DNA from: JARDZU01 sp040510135
GTDB taxonomy: Bacteria; Actinomycetota; Acidimicrobiia; Spongiisociales; ZC4RG35
Direction of reading: 5' to 3'
DNA length: 64,000 nucleotides
Assembly: GCA_040510135.1 (NCBI GenBank)
Contig: JBEVJN010000081.1
Span: 15,877-79,876, forward strand
The notes below the pieces were generated by a model, which saw only the letters and a list, made by a program, of their open reading frames with translations, was not told the origin of the DNA and searched no databases. Positions 1 through 8,299 of the stretch are shown here, piece by piece. The position numbers and the translations under genes are program-made. Every line of letters starts with the position of its first letter. Position 1 is the stretch's first letter.

Positions 1-2
1 GC

Positions 3-1529
3 ATGTTCGAGCTACCCGAGGCCAGGTCGATCGAGGTAAACCCGACTCAAGAACGGCTGCGTGAGCTGACCCTGGAGCGGATGCCTCGGGTCACGGTGAC
101 AGAGTTCGGGAACCTCAACTACCAGGCCGAGGTCACCGCCCGTCTCAAGAACTCGACCTTCTTCGTCGCCGATGAGGAGATCCACCAGAACAGGATCTCC
201 CGAGCTGAGGCAGGAGAGTGGGCGGCCCGCCAGGACGCACACATCGCGGCGCAGGACATGTTGCTGATCGAGGGCAGGGTCGGGCCTGATCCGTCTTCCG
301 GCACACCGAGCCGGCTGATGATGGAGGCGGGCCAGGCGAACATCGCTGGGATGCAGGCACAGCTCTTCTTCCCGCCTGCGCCGGGCGGAGGTCCGCAGTT
401 CACTGTGATCTACACCCCGACGCTGCCCGCACCGGGTAAGCCCGACGATCGTCTCATCATCGTCGACCTCGAGAACTGGGTGACGCGGGTCCTCGGCTCG
501 GACTACTTCGGGGAGTCCAAGATGGGGAGTCTCCGAATGTGGGGCAAGCTGGCCCATGATTGGGGCGGCCTTGCGTTACATGCCGGCCTCAAGACCTTCC
601 CGGCAGGATCGACCCGCTCGGGCAACGAGGAGTCGATGCTGATCATCGGACTGTCAGGGACCGGCAAGACGACCACGACCTTCCGCGAACAAGCGGGATC
701 GCTCCCAGTGCAGGATGACTTCCTCGCCCTGATGCCGGGGGGTGCAATCCGAACCACTGAGAACGGATGTTTCGCCAAGACCTGGGGGCTCGATCCCTAT
801 GACGAGCCGACGATCTACGGTGGGACGACCCGGCCGGACGCATGGTTGGAGAACGTCTCCGTCAGCTCGGATGGCAAGGTCGATTTTTTCGACACCAACT
901 ACACCGCAAACGGCCGCAGCACCTTCCCGCTCGCCAACATCAGGCATCGCGACCCGCGCGATGTCCCTCCGGCCCACTATTTATTGATGCTGAACCGATC
1001 CGACCATGTCATCCCCGGTGTCGCCAGGCTCCGTCGTGACCAGATCCCGGCGTTCTTCATGCTGGGGGAGACGAAGGGAACTTCGGCTGGTGGTGCAGCT
1101 GAGGCCGGAAAGAGCCTTCGGGTGCCTGGCACCAACCCATTTTTCTTCGACGACGACGCATTACAGGGCAATCGCCTGTTGGAGCTGTTGGACACGATCC
1201 CCGACCTCGAGGCCTACGTGCTCAACACTGGCCGCGTCGGGGGAGAAGGGGAAGGCTCGAAAGACGTCAGGATCCTGGACTCGTCGGCCATAGTCCAGGG
1301 AATCGTGGAAGGCACCATTGAATGGGTCACCGATCCCGACTTCGGGTACGAGATCGCCACCAGTGTCCCCGGCGTCGAGGACGACGAGTTGCTCCAGCCG
1401 GCGCGTCTCTATCAACGGCTGGGCAGGGAGGCCGAGTACGAGGAGATGGTGGCGCGCCTGGGCAAGGAGCGGTCCGAGTACCTGGCCGGCTATCCGCGGC
1501 TCGACCCGACAGTGGCGGCCGGACTCTGA
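3..1529 (+). CDS. pckA: Phosphoenolpyruvate carboxykinase (ATP-type), divergent
   Basis: Predicted cytosolic enzyme interconverting oxaloacetate and phosphoenolpyruvate with ATP/ADP, the gluconeogenic entry step. The 508-residue product has the PEPCK P-loop GLSGTGKT at about residues 216-223. Before it is a segment SDYFGESKMG...LALHAG that matches the family's Y-x-GE-x-K-x-G...MH region, and after it an acidic VQDDF segment. The N-terminal substrate loop GRSPKDK of classical ATP-PEPCKs is not visible, so this is a divergent branch. The ATG lies 3 bases from the window edge, so a longer N-terminus cannot be excluded. The gene stands alone and converges on thiN. Family assignment is good; exact substrate preference is inferred. 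Confidence 0.82.
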   Translation: MFELPEARSIEVNPTQERLRELTLERMPRVTVTEFGNLNYQAEVTARLKNSTFFVADEEIHQNRISRAEAGEWAARQDAHIAAQDMLLIEGRVGPDPSSGTPSRLMMEAGQANIAGMQAQLFFPPAPGGGPQFTVIYTPTLPAPGKPDDRLIIVDLENWVTRVLGSDYFGESKMGSLRMWGKLAHDWGGLALHAGLKTFPAGSTRSGNEESMLIIGLSGTGKTTTTFREQAGSLPVQDDFLALMPGGAIRTTENGCFAKTWGLDPYDEPTIYGGTTRPDAWLENVSVSSDGKVDFFDTNYTANGRSTFPLANIRHRDPRDVPPAHYLLMLNRSDHVIPGVARLRRDQIPAFFMLGETKGTSAGGAAEAGKSLRVPGTNPFFFDDDALQGNRLLELLDTIPDLEAYVLNTGRVGGEGEGSKDVRILDSSAIVQGIVEGTIEWVTDPDFGYEIATSVPGVEDDELLQPARLYQRLGREAEYEEMVARLGKERSEYLAGYPRLDPTVAAGL

Positions 1530-1545
1530 TCGGCCCGGCAGCAGG

Positions 1546-2169
1546 CTAATCGGGGAACACCACCAGAAGACACCCCGAGTCGATCCTGATATCGGCGACG
1601 GGGGCACGCAGCACGTTGCTCACACCCCTGGTGGTCCCGGCCTCGAAGGTGTCCCCATCGAGGTCCCATCGCAGCCCGTTCGTGGTGAGACCGGAAACCG
1701 CTCCACCGATGGGAATGAGGCTGACCGTCGCCCCCACGTCGCCGTGCAGGACCCGACGCCGGTGCACGACGTAGGCCCGACCTCGTGACGAGACCCAGTC
1801 GATCTCGTCGATCAATGACCACCGGGTGGAGCACAGCAGCCCGACCGTTGCGGTCTCGTGGTCGAACCGCCCGCCTATCCCGCCGATGATCACGACGCGT
1901 GAGGGGTCGTCACGAGTCGCCAGTTCCAGTGCCAGATCGAGGTCGGTCTGATCCTTGTCCACCGGGTGGCGCTCGACGATCACATGGTCGGGGATGGGAG
2001 CCGCCGCGATCGAGTCCAGATCGCCGACCAGCACATCCACCCGGAATCCGAGGTGCATGGCGGTGTCGTAACCACTGTCGGCGGCGACGACCAGATCTGC
2101 AGAGGGGAGCTCGTCGGCGATTCCGTCCTCGGGGAGGTCGCCACCGGCGAAGATCAGAATGGTGTCCAT
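1546..2169 (-). CDS. thiN: Thiamine pyrophosphokinase
   Basis: Transfers pyrophosphate from ATP to thiamine to make thiamine diphosphate in the cytosol. The 207-residue product carries the family motifs in order: VGDLDS at about 49-53, DKDQTDLDLAL at about 71-81 and a GGIGGRFDHE segment at about 97-106. The C-terminal half looks like the thiamine-binding beta domain. Length is normal for bacterial TPKs. The ATG start at 2169 is preceded by a 113 bp gap containing a hairpin and a TTGACA, so the gene may have its own promoter. No TPP riboswitch is visible upstream. The product would feed the TPP-dependent AceE encoded further along. Confidence 0.88.
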   Translation of the reverse strand: MDTILIFAGGDLPEDGIADELPSADLVVAADSGYDTAMHLGFRVDVLVGDLDSIAAAPIPDHVIVERHPVDKDQTDLDLALELATRDDPSRVVIIGGIGGRFDHETATVGLLCSTRWSLIDEIDWVSSRGRAYVVHRRRVLHGDVGATVSLIPIGGAVSGLTTNGLRWDLDGDTFEAGTTRGVSNVLRAPVADIRIDSGCLLVVFPD

Positions 2170-2183
2170 AATGACAAAATCGT

Positions 2184-2207
2184 CTTACGCGCGCTTTCGC
2201 GGGTAAG
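2184..2207 (-). other. Hairpin upstream of thiN
   Basis: Read on the minus strand this is CTTAC-C-CGCG-AAAG-CGCG-C-GTAAG, a 9 bp stem with one C/C mismatch. It lies 15 bases before the thiN start and is followed by a short T run (GATTTTG). A TTGACA hexamer lies just upstream on the minus strand (2215-2220), but no good -10 box at normal spacing was found. It could be a terminator for the upstream ATP-grasp gene or a leader hairpin of thiN. Confidence 0.4.
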
Positions 2208-2282
2208 CACTAACTGTCAAGTAGAGGTTGATACCATGGGGCCCTGTCGACGTTGCTGAAACCGGCGCCCCGAGGTCGGCGA

Positions 2283-3482
2283 TCATTCGATGTTCACCGT
2301 GATGATTTCCTGCGCCCGGCGCAGCGAAGCCTCCACCTGCTCCCGATCCGGCCCTTTGGCGAACACGAAACCCAGGTAGCGGTCACCCTCCGGCGGCGGC
2401 TGCACCCGGCTACCCGGAGTGGCCGTGATGTCGATTGCCGAGATGTGAGCCAGCTCCCGGACGCGGTCCAGGCCCGAGATGCCGGTGAATTTGCCCGGTC
2501 GGGGAATGGGGATCATGAGGACCCCACTGGCGGAGGCCTCGCGACGCAACTCGGGCTTCTCCATGCCAATCGCGTTGCGCAGGATGAGCGTCTCCAGCGT
2601 GGTCCCGAGGAGCCCGAAGTTCAAGCTGCGGGAGCAGAGTCCACCTATCGATCTGGCCGCCACCTCGACGACCCGGACGACACTGCCGTCGACCTTCATC
2701 TCGACGTGAACCGGTCCGTGGCCGATGCCGATGGCGGACAGTGCCGCAGCCGCCACCCGGCGACACTCGGCCTGGGCTCCTTCGTCGAGCCGGCTCGGCG
2801 TGACGAGGATCGTCTCCGGGAAGTAGGGGCCCTCGACTGCGTCGGGCTTGTCGAAGACGGCGAGGGTAGTCAGCTCCCCATCGCGGACCAAGCCCTCCAG
2901 CGCCACCTCCTCACCCCACATGAACTCTTCGATCAGAAGGGGAGCGGCCTCGCCGACGATGGCGCGCGCTCGTGACAATGCCGGCGCCAGCGCGTCGGGC
3001 CGATCGACCTTGATCACCCCTTGTCCGGCGGCCCGGTCGACGGGCTTGAGGACCAGGGGGTAGCCGACACCGGCTGCCACCTGCTCGCCGTCCTCACTTG
3101 GTGAGATCGTGTCGTACCGTGGCTGGGGCACTTCGGCCGCGGCGAGCAGGGCACGTTGACGCCTTTTGTCCCTGGTCGCCGCCGCGGCGTCGCGGTCGTT
3201 GGCTCGCACACCCAGCTTTCGGCCGGCTATGGCAGCAGCCACCACCCCGGCGTCGTCGGCGGCGACGACGGCGTCGATCGGGGCATCATCGCCGATGCGG
3301 ACGATCGCCTCGGCAGCAAGATCGGGGTCGGAGCAATCAACCTGGAGATAGCGGTCCCCCATGTCGAAAGGCGGCGGGTTTTCGGAAACGACGATGAGGT
3401 CGATGCCGAGCCCTTCCGCGGCACGCACGAAGTCGGCGGCACGGTAGGTGGTGCTTGGGAGGAGAACGACAGCTGTGGGCAT
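2283..3482 (-). CDS. ATP-grasp family carboxylate-amine ligase, substrate unknown
   Basis: A 399-residue ATP-grasp enzyme. The N-terminal pre-ATP-grasp domain (about 1-110) is followed by ATP-binding segments: YPLVLKPVDRAAGQGV at about 150-165, LLIEEFMWGEEVALEG at about 195-210, and a metal-binding segment VEVAARSIGG at about 285-295. A C-terminal domain of about 80 residues resembles the L-amino acid ligase (LAL) type, including a region with PPPEGDRYLGFVFAKG. Such proteins join a carboxylate to an amine, thiol or amino acid, or act as carboxylases. It diverges from nfuA, with start codons only 36 bp apart, so the promoters share that gap. The true substrate cannot be told from sequence. Confidence 0.75.
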   Translation of the reverse strand: MPTAVVLLPSTTYRAADFVRAAEGLGIDLIVVSENPPPFDMGDRYLQVDCSDPDLAAEAIVRIGDDAPIDAVVAADDAGVVAAAIAGRKLGVRANDRDAAAATRDKRRQRALLAAAEVPQPRYDTISPSEDGEQVAAGVGYPLVLKPVDRAAGQGVIKVDRPDALAPALSRARAIVGEAAPLLIEEFMWGEEVALEGLVRDGELTTLAVFDKPDAVEGPYFPETILVTPSRLDEGAQAECRRVAAAALSAIGIGHGPVHVEMKVDGSVVRVVEVAARSIGGLCSRSLNFGLLGTTLETLILRNAIGMEKPELRREASASGVLMIPIPRPGKFTGISGLDRVRELAHISAIDITATPGSRVQPPPEGDRYLGFVFAKGPDREQVEASLRRAQEIITVNIE

Positions 3483-3518
3483 GGGATTGAGTCGGGGGAC
3501 CAGTTACCATCATTACAG

Positions 3519-4133
3519 ATGTCAGAAGACACCGTTCTCAGCATCGCGCCCGACGCGCTCGACATGATCCTCCAGTTGAGGGATCAGGAGCCAGGCGACG
3601 GGGAGTTCGCCCTATCGATCGAGGTCACAGGCTTCCGCGGTCCTCAGTTCACCTATGAGCTCGCCTTCGTCGCACTCGACGACAAGAAGGAAGGCTGGGT
3701 CGTCGAGCGACATGGTGGCCTGGCGCTGATCTTCCCAGAAGATGACAGGGAGAAACTGGACGGAGCCGGTCTCGAGCTGACCGATCAGGGGCTCTCGATG
3801 AACAACCCGAACAGCCCCGCACCACCGCCCATGTCGGCTCCGGCGGGCGATCTGTCGGGCCCGCTCGTCGACCAGGTGCAGCAGGTGATCAAGGACCAGG
3901 TCAATCCGGCGATAGCGGCCCACGGGGGCGGCGCCGAGTTGGTCTCGGTCGACGGGACGATTGCCTATCTCCGCCTCTTCGGGGGTTGTCAAGGTTGCGG
4001 TCTCGCCCAGGTCACCCTGAAGCAGGGGATCGAGCGAATCATTCTCGAATCCATACCCGCCCTGACTCAGGTCGTAGATGTCACCGATCATGCGTCCGGC
4101 GAAGACCCCTATTACCAGAGTCAGAAGAAGTAG
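3519..4133 (+). CDS. nfuA: NfuA-like Fe-S cluster carrier
   Basis: Carrier that delivers Fe-S clusters to apo-proteins in the cytosol. The 204-residue product has an N-terminal degenerate A-type (IscA-like) domain at about 1-100 without its cysteines, ending in the sequence MNNPNSP. A proline-rich linker follows, then a NifU C-terminal domain with the GGCQGCG motif giving C157 and C160 as cluster ligands. This two-domain layout is that of E. coli NfuA. The frame is open further upstream, but that extension would overlap the divergent gene. ATG 3519 gives a protein that starts at the family's normal position. The next gene starts 27 bp downstream on the same strand. Confidence 0.85.
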   Translation: MSEDTVLSIAPDALDMILQLRDQEPGDGEFALSIEVTGFRGPQFTYELAFVALDDKKEGWVVERHGGLALIFPEDDREKLDGAGLELTDQGLSMNNPNSPAPPPMSAPAGDLSGPLVDQVQQVIKDQVNPAIAAHGGGAELVSVDGTIAYLRLFGGCQGCGLAQVTLKQGIERIILESIPALTQVVDVTDHASGEDPYYQSQKK

Positions 4134-4160
4134 CTCGGCTCCCCGATCCGGTGAGCGCCA

Positions 4161-5084
4161 TTGAGCGGACCGGTCCAACCCGCCGACGCTTCGGTCCAAC
4201 AGGGCCCCCTGGCGCGCATCGACGTCCGTGAGGGCCGTTCGACCACGGTTGGCGGGGTGCCCATCAGCAGGGTGCTCCCCACCAAGGGACGAAGAACCGT
4301 TGGACCCTGGTGCTTCGTCGACCTGATCCTTCCGCCCGATTTCGACGATCCGCATCCACTCGAGGTTGGCCCCCATCCCCACACCGGTTTGGCCACTGTC
4401 ACCTGGCTGTTGGAGGGAGAGGCGTTGCACACCGACTCTCTGGGGAGCGAGCAGTCGATCAGGCCGGGGCAGCTGAACCTGATGTCGGCAGGCAATGGGA
4501 TCGCACACGCCGAGCTGGGGACCACCGACGGGATCCACGGCGTTCAGATGTGGTTGGCCCAGCCCGAGGCGACGAGACACGGAAGCTCGAGATTCGAGCA
4601 CATCCCGGATCTCCCGCTCGCGGACTTTTCTACCGCTGAAGTGAAGGTGATGATCGGGGAGCTCGACGGGAGTCGATCGCCGGCCGAGGTCGACTGGGGC
4701 ACGGTGGGCCTGGATGTCAAGCTGCACGGGCAACAGATCGAGATCCCCGCCGATGCGGGCTTCGAGTATGCCGTCATCCCGATCGATCACCCACTGAAAG
4801 TGGAAGAGGCGATCGTCGAGCCGGGATGGCTCGCCCTGGTGCCTGTTGGCACACAAACCCTCCCGATCGAAGTGGCCGGTGATGAGGCGCGATTCCTGGT
4901 CCTGGGGGGCGAGCCGTTGGGGGAGCCGATCGAGATGTGGTGGAACTTCGTTGCCCGGAGCAAGGAGGAGATCACCGAGGCGTGGCGGTCGTGGCAGGAA
5001 CACGACTTCGACCGCTTCGGCCCGGTTTCCTCCAAGCTGGCTCGTATCGACGCTCCCCGTCCTCCCTGGATTCCGGCGGGCTGA
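4161..5084 (+). CDS. Pirin family protein
   Basis: Cupin-fold protein of 307 residues. The N-terminal pirin domain contains the metal-ligand pattern HPHTGLATVTWLLEGE at about 75-90 and the partner segment LMSAGNGIAHAE at about 108-120. A pirin C-terminal domain (about 170-290) follows. Bacterial pirins act as quercetin 2,3-dioxygenase-like enzymes or as regulators; the role here is unknown. A TTG start at 4161 gives the usual family N-terminus. No ATG fits better. It lies between nfuA and mug on the same strand, with gaps of 27 and 16 bp, so co-transcription is likely. Confidence 0.82.
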   Translation: MSGPVQPADASVQQGPLARIDVREGRSTTVGGVPISRVLPTKGRRTVGPWCFVDLILPPDFDDPHPLEVGPHPHTGLATVTWLLEGEALHTDSLGSEQSIRPGQLNLMSAGNGIAHAELGTTDGIHGVQMWLAQPEATRHGSSRFEHIPDLPLADFSTAEVKVMIGELDGSRSPAEVDWGTVGLDVKLHGQQIEIPADAGFEYAVIPIDHPLKVEEAIVEPGWLALVPVGTQTLPIEVAGDEARFLVLGGEPLGEPIEMWWNFVARSKEEITEAWRSWQEHDFDRFGPVSSKLARIDAPRPPWIPAG

Positions 5085-5100
5085 GGGCTTTCCTACCCCG

Positions 5101-5664
5101 ATGGGTTTCACCAAGGAACAACTGGCCGCTTTCGCGGGCAAGACCGTCGACGACCTGCTCGGCCCTCATGTTCGTTTGCTCTTCGTCGGCATAAACCCCG
5201 GGTTGTGGACGGCGGCGACAAACACCCATTTCTGCCATCCCACCAACCGTTTCTACCCGGCGCTCCGCCGCGCCGGGCTGATCGACTGGACGATCGACAC
5301 TGCTGCGGGAATGAGCCCCGAGGAAAAGGAGCGCCTGGAAAGGAGCGGGATCGGGATCACCAATCTCGTGGGAAGGGCGACGGCGCGGGCTTCCGAATTG
5401 GGTGCATCCGAGCTGCGGGACGGGGCGGGACGGCTCGGAATCGTCGTCGCCGAGGTGAAGCCGCGCGTGGCGGCGGTCGCCGGGCTGACCGCATACCGAA
5501 CCGCCTTCGAACGGCCGCGCGCCGTCCTCGGACTGCAGCCCGAGCCACTGGGCGACGCCCCCCTATGGGTGGTCCCCAATCCGAGCGGATTGAACGCCCA
5601 TGAGACGATCGACTCCCTCGGCCAGTGGTACCGCCGCGTCGGTGAGGCGGCGGGATTGGTGTGA
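5101..5664 (+). CDS. mug: G/U mismatch-specific DNA glycosylase
   Basis: Removes uracil (and related lesions such as ethenocytosine) opposite guanine, starting base excision repair. The 187-residue product has the uracil-DNA glycosylase superfamily motif GINPG at residues 30-34, the HPTNRF segment at 46-51 and the second motif NPSGL near residue 160. These correspond to the active-site Asn and the intercalation loop of E. coli Mug. The frame is open upstream, but ATG 5101 places the GINPG motif at the family's normal distance and sits just after the pirin stop. Its stop overlaps the next gene's GTG start (GTGA). Confidence 0.88.
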   Translation: MGFTKEQLAAFAGKTVDDLLGPHVRLLFVGINPGLWTAATNTHFCHPTNRFYPALRRAGLIDWTIDTAAGMSPEEKERLERSGIGITNLVGRATARASELGASELRDGAGRLGIVVAEVKPRVAAVAGLTAYRTAFERPRAVLGLQPEPLGDAPLWVVPNPSGLNAHETIDSLGQWYRRVGEAAGLV

Positions 5665-5915
5665 GCGAGCCGAGCCCGAGGCAGGTCCTCTACGCCCTGG
5701 TGGCCGGTGGGTTTCTGGCGGTGGTGGCCATCCTGACAGTCGGCGCCGCCGTCGCCGGCCTCGTGCCGGCGTGGTGGACCATTGTCATGGCGGCATGTTT
5801 GCTGGCGATCGCGATCTGGTCAGCCTTCAATTGGCGAAGGACCGCGCCATTCCTTCTCGTCTCGATCGGACTGCTCGTGATCTGGGCCGCGGGCACTCTG
5901 ATCGTCGCCATTTAG
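5661..5915 (+). CDS. Small membrane protein, three predicted TM segments
   Basis: An 84-residue hydrophobic protein. Predicted transmembrane segments are at about 8-32, 36-52 and 60-83, separated by a short basic loop (NWRRT). The GTG start overlaps the mug stop, so the two genes are likely translationally coupled. No family recognised. Codon use matches the neighbours, which supports a real gene. Confidence 0.6.
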   Translation: MSEPSPRQVLYALVAGGFLAVVAILTVGAAVAGLVPAWWTIVMAACLLAIAIWSAFNWRRTAPFLLVSIGLLVIWAAGTLIVAI

Positions 5916-5934
5916 AAGCCCCATTCACGTGCCG

Positions 5935-5951
5935 ATCACCTATCAGGTGAT
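5935..5951 (+). other. Short inverted repeat between two membrane-protein genes
   Basis: ATCACC-TATCA-GGTGAT, a perfect 6 bp stem with a 5-base loop, 20 bases after the 84-residue membrane protein's stop codon and 30 bases before the next start. There is no T run, so it is either a weak terminator or a small operator for the downstream gene. Confidence 0.3.
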
Positions 5952-5981
5952 GAAGCCAACCTCGTCTTAGGATGACCGTTT

Positions 5982-6827
5982 GTGACTAGTGAAGTAACCG
6001 TATCGGGGCCTCTGACCACCGAGACGATCAGGAGAGTCGGCCCTCCCCTCGTGGTGGCTTCGGCGCTGGGGTCGACGCTGGGGATCGTGGTCGCTCAATT
6101 CATCGATGACCTCGGAGATGGCATCCTGGCTTTGATCCTCGGCGGGAACGCCGTCGTCTACAACAACCGGGTTGAGATCAGCGGCGTCACCTCAGACCTG
6201 GTCTGGTCGGGCGGTTTTCTCCTCTGCCTGATCCTGGGCTTCCTGACCCTCTTCTCGTATCCGACGGCACGGGGGCATGGGGTGGCCCGTCTCACCCTGC
6301 TGTGGATGGTCCTCCATCTCCTCCGCCAGGCTTTCGTCCAGGCCGCCTTGGTCCCCTTCGACGCCGACAGCCAGCTCGCACTCGCCTATCGAGCCCTCGA
6401 CGCGCCGGCCGGCCTCGAGTACGTTTTGGCGGCCGCGGGCGCGATCGGCCTCCTGTTGATGGCGCTCTCGGCGGCCGCCGCTTTTCTGGCATTCGCCCCC
6501 CACCACAAGCTGATATCGACCGGGAGATCCCGCGTCACGTTCGCGTTCTGGATCGCTCTCGTACCAGCCATCGCCGCGGTGTTCCTCTCCATCCCGTTCT
6601 TCGTCCCCGACGCCGGCAGCGGCGTGGTGCCGACCCTGCCTTTGACCGCGGTCATCTTTCTGGCGACGCTCGCCGCGGCGCGCGGGACCACGACCGTCTA
6701 CGGGCCCGAGGAGCAGCGAGACACCCCCTGGCCGTGGGGCCTGGGAGCGACCCTGTTCGTGGTCCTCCTCTTCGAGCAACTGGTGCTCCGCGGTGGGGTG
6801 TCGGTCAACCCGGCTTTGTGGGGTTGA
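5982..6827 (+). CDS. Integral membrane protein of unknown function
   Basis: A 281-residue protein with about seven predicted transmembrane helices (roughly residues 20-40, 65-90, 100-120, 145-170, 185-210, 215-235 and 250-270). No catalytic motif or known family is visible. The GTG at 5982 is the first plausible start after the intergenic inverted repeat. The stop overlaps the TTG start of the mogA-like gene (TTGA), so it probably heads the operon that includes mogA and the CoxG-like and cupredoxin genes. Confidence 0.65.
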   Translation: MTSEVTVSGPLTTETIRRVGPPLVVASALGSTLGIVVAQFIDDLGDGILALILGGNAVVYNNRVEISGVTSDLVWSGGFLLCLILGFLTLFSYPTARGHGVARLTLLWMVLHLLRQAFVQAALVPFDADSQLALAYRALDAPAGLEYVLAAAGAIGLLLMALSAAAAFLAFAPHHKLISTGRSRVTFAFWIALVPAIAAVFLSIPFFVPDAGSGVVPTLPLTAVIFLATLAAARGTTTVYGPEEQRDTPWPWGLGATLFVVLLFEQLVLRGGVSVNPALWG

Positions 6828-7303
6828 CGCCGACAGTCGCTCACGTGATCACGGTGAGTGACGGTGTCGCCGCCGGAGTCAGGGAGGACCTGTCCGGCGA
6901 TGCCCTGGCTCAGATGTTGGCGGACGCCGGCTACCAGGTGGATCGCACCGTGGTCCCAGACGAGGAGAAGGCGATTGTCTCGGCGATCCATGGGGCTACT
7001 GCGGTGGCCCGCTTGGTGCTCACGACCGGCGGCACTGGTTTTGGCCCGCGGGACGTGACCCCCGAGGCGACCGCCCTGATCTTGGAACGTGAGGCGCCAG
7101 GACTGACCCATGTGATGATGTCGAGGGGTCTCGAGTCGACCGCGATGGCGGCGCTTTCGAGGGCCAGAGCCGGCTCGATTGGATCGTCGCTCGTGGTCAA
7201 TCTGCCCGGGTCAACGAAGGGGGCGGTCGAAGGCCTGGAAGCCATACTCGACATCGTGCCACATGCTCTCGATCTCCTCGCCGGCGACACGGAGCATCGT
7301 TAG
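6824..7303 (+). CDS. mogA: Molybdopterin adenylyltransferase / MoaB-type protein
   Basis: Member of the MogA/MoaB family, which adenylylates molybdopterin before molybdenum insertion. The 159-residue product begins with the strand ITVSDGVAAG at about 8-17. It carries the nucleotide/pterin loop TTGGTGFGPRDVTPEAT at about 67-83, and a later VVNLPGSTKGAVEG segment at about 124-137 that matches the family's second conserved loop. The frame is open well upstream of the real start. TTG 6824 overlaps the previous stop, and GTG 6845 is an alternative. MogA and MoaB cannot be separated with confidence from sequence alone. Confidence 0.82.
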   Translation: MTPTVAHVITVSDGVAAGVREDLSGDALAQMLADAGYQVDRTVVPDEEKAIVSAIHGATAVARLVLTTGGTGFGPRDVTPEATALILEREAPGLTHVMMSRGLESTAMAALSRARAGSIGSSLVVNLPGSTKGAVEGLEAILDIVPHALDLLAGDTEHR

Positions 7304-7358
7304 GGATACGGCTACGCCGGTTCACTACCGTCTGCCCCGCTTCCGCGGCAGGAGGATC

Positions 7359-7922
7359 ATGAAGATCGAACATGAGTTCACGGTGGGCCGTTCACCCGAC
7401 CTGGTTTGGGATTTCTTCCAGGACATCCCGTCGGTGGCGCAGTGCTTGCCCGGTGCCGAGTTGCTCGGACAGTCTGACGATGGCTCCTACGAAGGAAAGC
7501 TGTCGGTGAAGCTCGGGCCCATGGCGGCTTCCTTCGAGGGAAAGGCGACGGTGAGCCCCGTCCCCGGGTCGATGAGCGCGGTGATCGACGGGAAGGGGGT
7601 CGACCGCAGCGGTGGCTCCAGAGGTCAGGTGAAGGTTTCCTATCAGGTCGTCCCCGAGGGCACAGGGTCGAAGGTCGGAATCGACGCAGATGTCACGCTC
7701 TCTGGCCCCGTCGCCCAATTCGGCCGCACCGGACTCATCAACGAGATGTCGAAGCGACTCATCGGCGAGTTCGTGCAGTGTCTGGAAGGCAAGCTTGGCG
7801 CCGAGACCGCGTCCGAGGCGTCGACCATCGAGGCTGGTGAAGTGCAAGGCTTCTCCCTCTTCTTCGCCTCTCTTTGGAGCTGGTTCACCGGGTTGTTCGG
7901 GCGAGGGAAGAAACAGGCATGA
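7359..7922 (+). CDS. CoxG-like SRPBCC protein with C-terminal membrane-interacting tail
   Basis: A 187-residue protein. Residues 1-145 match the CoxG branch of the SRPBCC (START-like) fold, with features such as VWDFFQDIPSVAQCLPGAEL near the N-terminus and a late FGRTGLINEMSKRLIGEF helix. The end (about 165-187) has an aromatic amphipathic stretch and a basic tail (GRGKKQA), suggesting membrane association. CoxG anchors CO dehydrogenase to the membrane in carboxydotrophs; no coxMSL genes are in this window. ATG 7359 has a strong GGAGG ribosome site at 7351-7355. The stop overlaps the next start (ATGA). Confidence 0.78.
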   Translation: MKIEHEFTVGRSPDLVWDFFQDIPSVAQCLPGAELLGQSDDGSYEGKLSVKLGPMAASFEGKATVSPVPGSMSAVIDGKGVDRSGGSRGQVKVSYQVVPEGTGSKVGIDADVTLSGPVAQFGRTGLINEMSKRLIGEFVQCLEGKLGAETASEASTIEAGEVQGFSLFFASLWSWFTGLFGRGKKQA

Positions 7923-8299
7923 AGCGGATGATTTGCGCCATGATCGGCTTACTGCTGGTTGCGGCCTGTGGAGGCGAGGACGGAGGTAGCGAGCCGGTGT
8001 CCGGCCAGGACGTCGTCGTTCAGATGTTCGACAACCGGTACGAGTTCACGGAGGTCAGCGTTCCGGTGGGCGGGACGGTCACCTTCGTCGGGGCGGGTCG
8101 GAACCTTCACAACGCTGTCGCGGCCGACGGCTCCTGGTCGACGGAGGACGTCTTTGGCAGCCTCGAGCAGTTCGAGGGTGAGGAAGCCGTGCTCACCTTC
8201 GACCAGGCCGGGGAGTACGTCTTCTTCTGCACCTTCCATGGCAGTGGGGAAGGGGACGGGATGGCCGGCACTCTCACCGTCGGGCCTGCTGCCGGATGA
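7919..8299 (+). CDS. Cupredoxin-domain lipoprotein
   Basis: Exported 126-residue blue-copper-like protein. Residues 1-19 form a lipoprotein signal with lipobox LLVAAC, so it is predicted to be lipid-anchored outside the membrane. The cupredoxin domain has the expected type 1 copper ligands: His in NLHNAV, then Cys and His in FFCTFH, and a Met in GDGMAG. It probably carries electrons or copper. It overlaps the CoxG-like gene upstream and the beta-helix gene downstream by ATGA junctions, so the three are coupled. Confidence 0.82.
   Translation: MKRMICAMIGLLLVAACGGEDGGSEPVSGQDVVVQMFDNRYEFTEVSVPVGGTVTFVGAGRNLHNAVAADGSWSTEDVFGSLEQFEGEEAVLTFDQAGEYVFFCTFHGSGEGDGMAGTLTVGPAAG

Noticed and set aside
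2170..2282. TPP riboswitch before thiN
   Set aside because: The conserved CUGAGA and the second-arm core of the TPP aptamer are absent; only a simple hairpin is present.
3612..5141. Long minus-strand frame (509 codons) opposite nfuA and pirin
   Set aside because: It lies opposite two well-supported genes, has no recognisable domain, and such antisense frames are common in high-GC DNA.
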